Shown: positions 60,747-64,000 of the stretch, piece by piece
Layout of the letters: each line of letters begins with the position of its first letter
Position numbering within the stretch: the first letter of the stretch is position 1
Assembly (NCBI RefSeq): GCF_002234575.2
Contig: NZ_CP022464.2
Coordinates: forward strand, 3,410,001-3,474,000
Length of the DNA stretch: 64,000 bases
Reading direction: 5' to 3'
From: Enterocloster bolteae
GTDB taxonomy: Bacteria; Bacillota; Clostridia; Lachnospirales; Lachnospiraceae
The notes under the pieces: generated by a model
Seen by the model: the letters and a program-made list of their open reading frames with translations, nothing else
Told to the model about the DNA's origin: nothing
Databases searched by the model: none
Translations under genes and position numbers: made by a program

Positions 60747-61433
60747 ATGAAAAGACTTTTTTTGCTGGAAGATGATTTGAGTTTAATCAGCGGGCTTTCC
60801 TTTGCTGTAAAAAAGCAGGGATATGAAATAGATGCTGCCCGTACCATACTGGAAGCTGACACATTATGGGCAAATGGATCCTATGATTTGGCTATTCTGG
60901 ATGTAAGTCTCCCCGATGGTTCCGGTTTTGATTTTTGCAGGAAGATTCGCCGTATGTCAAAAGTACCTGTCATGTTTCTTACTGCTGCCGACGAAGAAAC
61001 AGATATTATCATGGGGCTTGATATGGGGGGCGATGATTATATTACAAAGCCCTTTAAGCTGGCTGTATTTTTATCAAGAATTAACGCACTTCTTCGCAGG
61101 AGCGAAAATTTTAATACAGCTGCTGCAGAAATCAGCTCCAACGGCATTCATATTCAGCTTCTGAAAGGAACGGTATATAAAAACGGAAAACGGCTCGACC
61201 TGACAGCCAGTGAATATAAATTGTTATGCCTGTTCATGGAGCATCCTGACCAGATACTTTCCCCGGACCAGATACTAAGCAAATTATGGGATTGCAGCGA
61301 ACAATATATAGATAACAGCTCCCTTACGGTGTACATCCGCAGGCTCCGAATAAAAATCGAGGACAATCCCGGAGCACCGGAAAGGATAATCACGGTCCGC
61401 GGCATGGGGTATAAATGGAATACAGCAGACTGA
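60747..61433 (+). CDS. OmpR-family response regulator of an ABC-exporter-linked system
   Basis: 228 aa. The receiver domain has LEDDLS, phospho-Asp in LAILDVSLPDGSG and Lys in ITKPFK. The winged-helix domain contains LDLTASEYKLLCLFMEHPD and NSSLTVYIRRLRIKIED. It is the first protein gene of an operon with a sensor kinase and an ABC transporter, a layout used for sensing and resisting antimicrobial peptides. Confidence 0.93.
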   Translation: MKRLFLLEDDLSLISGLSFAVKKQGYEIDAARTILEADTLWANGSYDLAILDVSLPDGSGFDFCRKIRRMSKVPVMFLTAADEETDIIMGLDMGGDDYITKPFKLAVFLSRINALLRRSENFNTAAAEISSNGIHIQLLKGTVYKNGKRLDLTASEYKLLCLFMEHPDQILSPDQILSKLWDCSEQYIDNSSLTVYIRRLRIKIEDNPGAPERIITVRGMGYKWNTAD

Positions 61434-61439
61434 GGTGTT

Positions 61440-62480
61440 ATGATGAAACTATTTGCCAACCGAAGAATCAAATTTCTTTTTGCCGGTATTTTGTGGTCCA
61501 TCTTAGCTTTTACATTGATTTCAGCGCTGTTAGCAGGCTTTGAGGTCAGGAATGCGTCGTATTGCATCCTATTTAGCAGCCTGTGTATGGGGGCTGTAAT
61601 ATTAATGCTCTGTTTCCGGTATTTCAGAGAGCAGCATACAATCATGGAAAACGCCATATCACAGATAAAGGAATCTATTTCCGGCAACAAAGATGTTACC
61701 ATTGAGTGTAATGACGAGGGCGAACTATACAGACTGTTCCATGAAGTAAACTCTTTGGTCTCTATCTTGAATGCCCATGCCGTAAATGAAACAAACTCAA
61801 AGAAATTTTTGCAAAATACCATATCAGATATTTCACACCAACTAAAGACACCCCTTGCCGCCCTGAATATTTACAACGGCATTATACAGGACGAAGGAAA
61901 AAATTCTCCGGTTATTCAGGAATTCAGCCTGCTTTCCGAGCAGGAGCTGGACCGCATAGAAACACTGGTGCAGAATCTTTTGAAAATCACAAAGCTGGAC
62001 GCAGGTACGATTATATTAGAGAAGTCTTTAGAACATGTGTCCGAACTCGCAGAAAACGTAAAACAACATTTCCTGTTTCGCGCCCAAAGGGAGGGAAAAG
62101 AAATCTGCTTATCCGGCAGTGGAGAAATTACACTTTTATGTGACCGTACCTGGATCATCGAAGCTGTCAGCAATCTTGTCAAAAATGCCCTTGACCACAC
62201 TGAAAAAGGCAGTTTTGTCCGTATCGAATGGCAGGCGTTTGCTTCTGTTGTCCAGATTACCATAAAGGACAATGGATGCGGCATTCATCCCGAAGATTTG
62301 CACCATATTTTCAAACGGTTTTATCGGAGCCGGTTTTCCAAGGATACACAAGGAATCGGTCTTGGTCTGCCGTTAGCAAAAGCGATTGTGGAAGCCCATA
62401 ACGGTACGATTGAAGCAGACAGCACATTAGGCATCGGCACCTCCATCACAATAAATTTTCTAATTCCTTCCAAATTCTAA
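61440..62480 (+). CDS. Sensor histidine kinase (HisKA type)
   Basis: 346 aa. Two membrane helices (~10-32 and ~38-60) are separated by a very short loop, so it probably senses within the membrane. The phospho-His lies in DISHQLKTPLAALN, the N-box is EAVSNLVKNALDH, and the G-boxes are IKDNGCGIHPEDL and GIGLGLPLAKAIV. It lies 6 bp after the regulator gene, its partner. In such systems the kinase usually relies on the ABC transporter for sensing. Confidence 0.93.
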   Translation: MMKLFANRRIKFLFAGILWSILAFTLISALLAGFEVRNASYCILFSSLCMGAVILMLCFRYFREQHTIMENAISQIKESISGNKDVTIECNDEGELYRLFHEVNSLVSILNAHAVNETNSKKFLQNTISDISHQLKTPLAALNIYNGIIQDEGKNSPVIQEFSLLSEQELDRIETLVQNLLKITKLDAGTIILEKSLEHVSELAENVKQHFLFRAQREGKEICLSGSGEITLLCDRTWIIEAVSNLVKNALDHTEKGSFVRIEWQAFASVVQITIKDNGCGIHPEDLHHIFKRFYRSRFSKDTQGIGLGLPLAKAIVEAHNGTIEADSTLGIGTSITINFLIPSKF

Positions 62481-62569
62481 TTCCTACAAAATTGTAGGCT
62501 TACAGTCATATTGGCGTAGGATTGCTCTGTTATATTGGGATTATCAAAACAGAAAGAGGCGTTTATACC

Positions 62570-63253
62570 ATGAATTTATTAGAAATCAACCATATCTGCA
62601 AAACCTACGGAAACGGTGACGCCGCTGTGCATGCACTCAGGAATGTCAGTTTTTCCGTTCCCAAAGGCGAGCATGTGGCTATCGTCGGTGAATCCGGATC
62701 CGGCAAAAGCACGCTTCTCAATATGATAGGCGCTCTTGATACACCCACATCCGGCAAAGTAATGATTTGCGGCAACGATATCTTTTCCATGAGCGACCGC
62801 AAACGTACCATATTCCGACGAAGAAATATAGGTTTCATCTTTCAGGCCTTCAACCTTATACCGGAACTGACCGTTGAGCAGAATATTATCTTTCCGGTGC
62901 TGCTTGATTACCAGAAACCTGACAGGCAGTATTTAGAAGAACTGCTTACAATACTCAATCTGAAAGAACGCCGCAATCACTTGCCCAGCCAGTTATCCGG
63001 CGGGCAGCAGCAGCGCGCTGCAATCGGACGCGCCCTTATTACGCGTCCGGCGTTAATTCTGGCTGACGAGCCAACCGGAAATCTCGACACACAAAACAGC
63101 AGCGAAGTAATCGCGCTCCTGAAAGAAGCGTCAAAAAAATATGAACAGACCATTATTATGATTACTCATAGCCGCAGTATTTCGCAAACCGCGGACAGGG
63201 TATTGCAGGTATCAGACGGAGTCCTTACTGATTTTGGGAGGTGCCGCCAATGA
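62570..63253 (+). CDS. ABC transporter ATP-binding protein (MacB/BceA type)
   Basis: 227 aa. Walker A is GESGSGKSTLLNMIG, the signature LSGGQQQRAAIGRAL, Walker B LILADEPTGNLD, H-loop MITHSRS. It drives the FtsX-type permease encoded next, with which it overlaps by ATGA. The ATG at 62570 begins the conserved domain; AGAGG lies 12 bases upstream. Confidence 0.93.
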   Translation: MNLLEINHICKTYGNGDAAVHALRNVSFSVPKGEHVAIVGESGSGKSTLLNMIGALDTPTSGKVMICGNDIFSMSDRKRTIFRRRNIGFIFQAFNLIPELTVEQNIIFPVLLDYQKPDRQYLEELLTILNLKERRNHLPSQLSGGQQQRAAIGRALITRPALILADEPTGNLDTQNSSEVIALLKEASKKYEQTIIMITHSRSISQTADRVLQVSDGVLTDFGRCRQ

Positions 63254-64000
63254 AAAGCTATCTAAGCCTTATCCCTATCTCCGCAAAGGTCAGAAAACGG
63301 CAAAACAGCATGACACTTTTATGCATTGTATTTGCTGTCTTTTTGGTTACAGCTGTTTTCAGCATGGCTGATATGGGTGTCAAAATGGAGCAGTCCCGAT
63401 TGCTGGAGAAGCATGGAAACCTGACCCTTCAGGACCTGCTAACTAATACAATGACCCAAACCCTTTTTCTGACAGCAGGTGTATTGTTCGTGCTGATATT
63501 GACAGCGGCCGTATTGATGATTTCCAGCAGTATGAACAGCAATATAACCCAGAGAACAAAGTTTTTCGGAATGATGCGCTGTCTTGGTATGAGCCGTCAG
63601 CAAATAATCCGTTTTGTGAGACTGGAAGCCCTGAACTGGTGCAAAACCGCTATTCCCGCAGGCGTTGCGCTTGGAATTGCAGTCACATGGTGCCTGTGCG
63701 CTGCCCTGCGTTTTATTGTCGGTGAAGAATTCTCCGGCATCCCTCTTTTCGGCATCAGCATGCCCGGTATTGTCAGCGGAATCGTTGTGGGTATCGTTAC
63801 AGTATTACTCGCCGCAGGAGCTCCCGCAAAACGGGCTGCAAAAGTATCTCCTGTCACAGCCGTTTCAGGCAATTCACAAAATGATGGTAATGCACACCAC
63901 ACAGTAAATACACACCTGTTTAAAGTTGAGACAGCGCTTGGCATTCATCACGCCCTGTCTGCAGCAAAAAACCTGATACTTATGACAGGTTCATTTGCCC
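63250..64000 (+). CDS. FtsX-like ABC permease with shortened extracellular loop (partial, runs off window)
   Basis: 250 residues are visible. TM1 (~24-40, LLCIVFAVFLVTAVFSMA) is followed by only ~30 hydrophilic residues before the next helix (LFLTAGVLFVLILTAAVLMI), then MNSNITQRTKFFGMMRCLGM, the conserved FtsX cytoplasmic motif, and two more helices. Relatives of this group usually have a large (>100-residue) extracellular domain between TM1 and TM2. Here the frame passes straight from EKHGN into TM2, which looks like an in-frame deletion. The start overlaps the ATPase stop by ATGA. The rest of the gene lies outside the window. Confidence 0.85.
   Translation, partial: MKSYLSLIPISAKVRKRQNSMTLLCIVFAVFLVTAVFSMADMGVKMEQSRLLEKHGNLTLQDLLTNTMTQTLFLTAGVLFVLILTAAVLMISSSMNSNITQRTKFFGMMRCLGMSRQQIIRFVRLEALNWCKTAIPAGVALGIAVTWCLCAALRFIVGEEFSGIPLFGISMPGIVSGIVVGIVTVLLAAGAPAKRAAKVSPVTAVSGNSQNDGNAHHTVNTHLFKVETALGIHHALSAAKNLILMTGSFA

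Overview
The window looks like a chromosomal segment of a Gram-positive, spore-forming gut anaerobe of the Lachnospiraceae, most like Enterocloster (the Clostridium bolteae / clostridioforme group). The reasons are moderate GC with strong AGGAGG-type ribosome sites, a PolC-type replicative polymerase, SpoVA-like genes, the clostridial order pyrH-frr-uppS-cdsA-dxr-rseP-ispG-polC, GHKL kinase/LytTR regulator pairs, MurR/RpiR regulators and a BMP-family nucleoside ABC transporter. The genus is an inference from gene content and protein style.

Layout. 1-6.9 kb (minus strand): a compact signalling operon with an OmpR-type regulator, a large repeat-bearing surface protein, a GHKL sensor kinase, a LytTR regulator and a second receptor (cut by the window edge) whose ectodomain is a paralogue of the kinase's. 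Direct repeats with LytTR-site geometry lie between the kinase and the LytTR gene. 7.0-7.4 kb: a tRNA operon (Pro-CGG, Glu-CTC, Thr-CGT) with promoter and terminator. 7.5-13.3 kb: a CopZ-like chaperone, a DltD-like/MBOAT O-acylation pair, and copA-csoR with a consensus promoter and CsoR operator. 13.4-20 kb: an alpha-glucoside locus (PTS EIIBCA, GH13 glucosidase, HAD phosphatase, two RpiR regulators). 20-24 kb: small regulatory genes (AraC, WYL, DUF3788, XRE plus membrane partner). 24.3-30.8 kb: an NSS-family transporter and a BMP lipoprotein/ABC nucleoside importer. 31-42.2 kb: the housekeeping run polC, ispG, rseP, dxr, cdsA, uppS, frr, pyrH.

42.2-50.2 kb is the most unusual part. Two 38-39 bp direct repeats (42220-42258 and 50133-50170) bracket about 7.9 kb. 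Each repeat sits 9 bp from the -35 of the gene outside it (pyrH on one side, a degenerate GGDEF-EAL gene on the other), as if an island had inserted between two divergent promoters. Inside are remnants of an AraC regulator and a GH3 beta-glucosidase, two SpoVA-like genes, a GntR/FCD regulator, and a tightly overlapping molybdenum-hydroxylase operon. The FAD subunit of that operon carries a complete GltD-like NAD(P)H oxidoreductase module inserted inside its FAD domain, and the operon ends with an IscU/NifU-like scaffold. TGGTATACCA palindromes at the operon's promoter and leader are good candidates for the GntR operator.

50.2-64 kb: the degenerate c-di-GMP-type protein, a Gfo/Idh/MocA oxidoreductase, an MscS channel, an Smr protein, a HEAT-repeat protein, an ABC-F ATPase, an EFR1-type ferredoxin, a small membrane protein broken by an in-frame stop, a GyrI-like protein, and a regulator-kinase-ABC exporter operon of the antimicrobial-peptide-sensing type running off the right edge. 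The permease of that operon appears to lack the usual extracellular loop.
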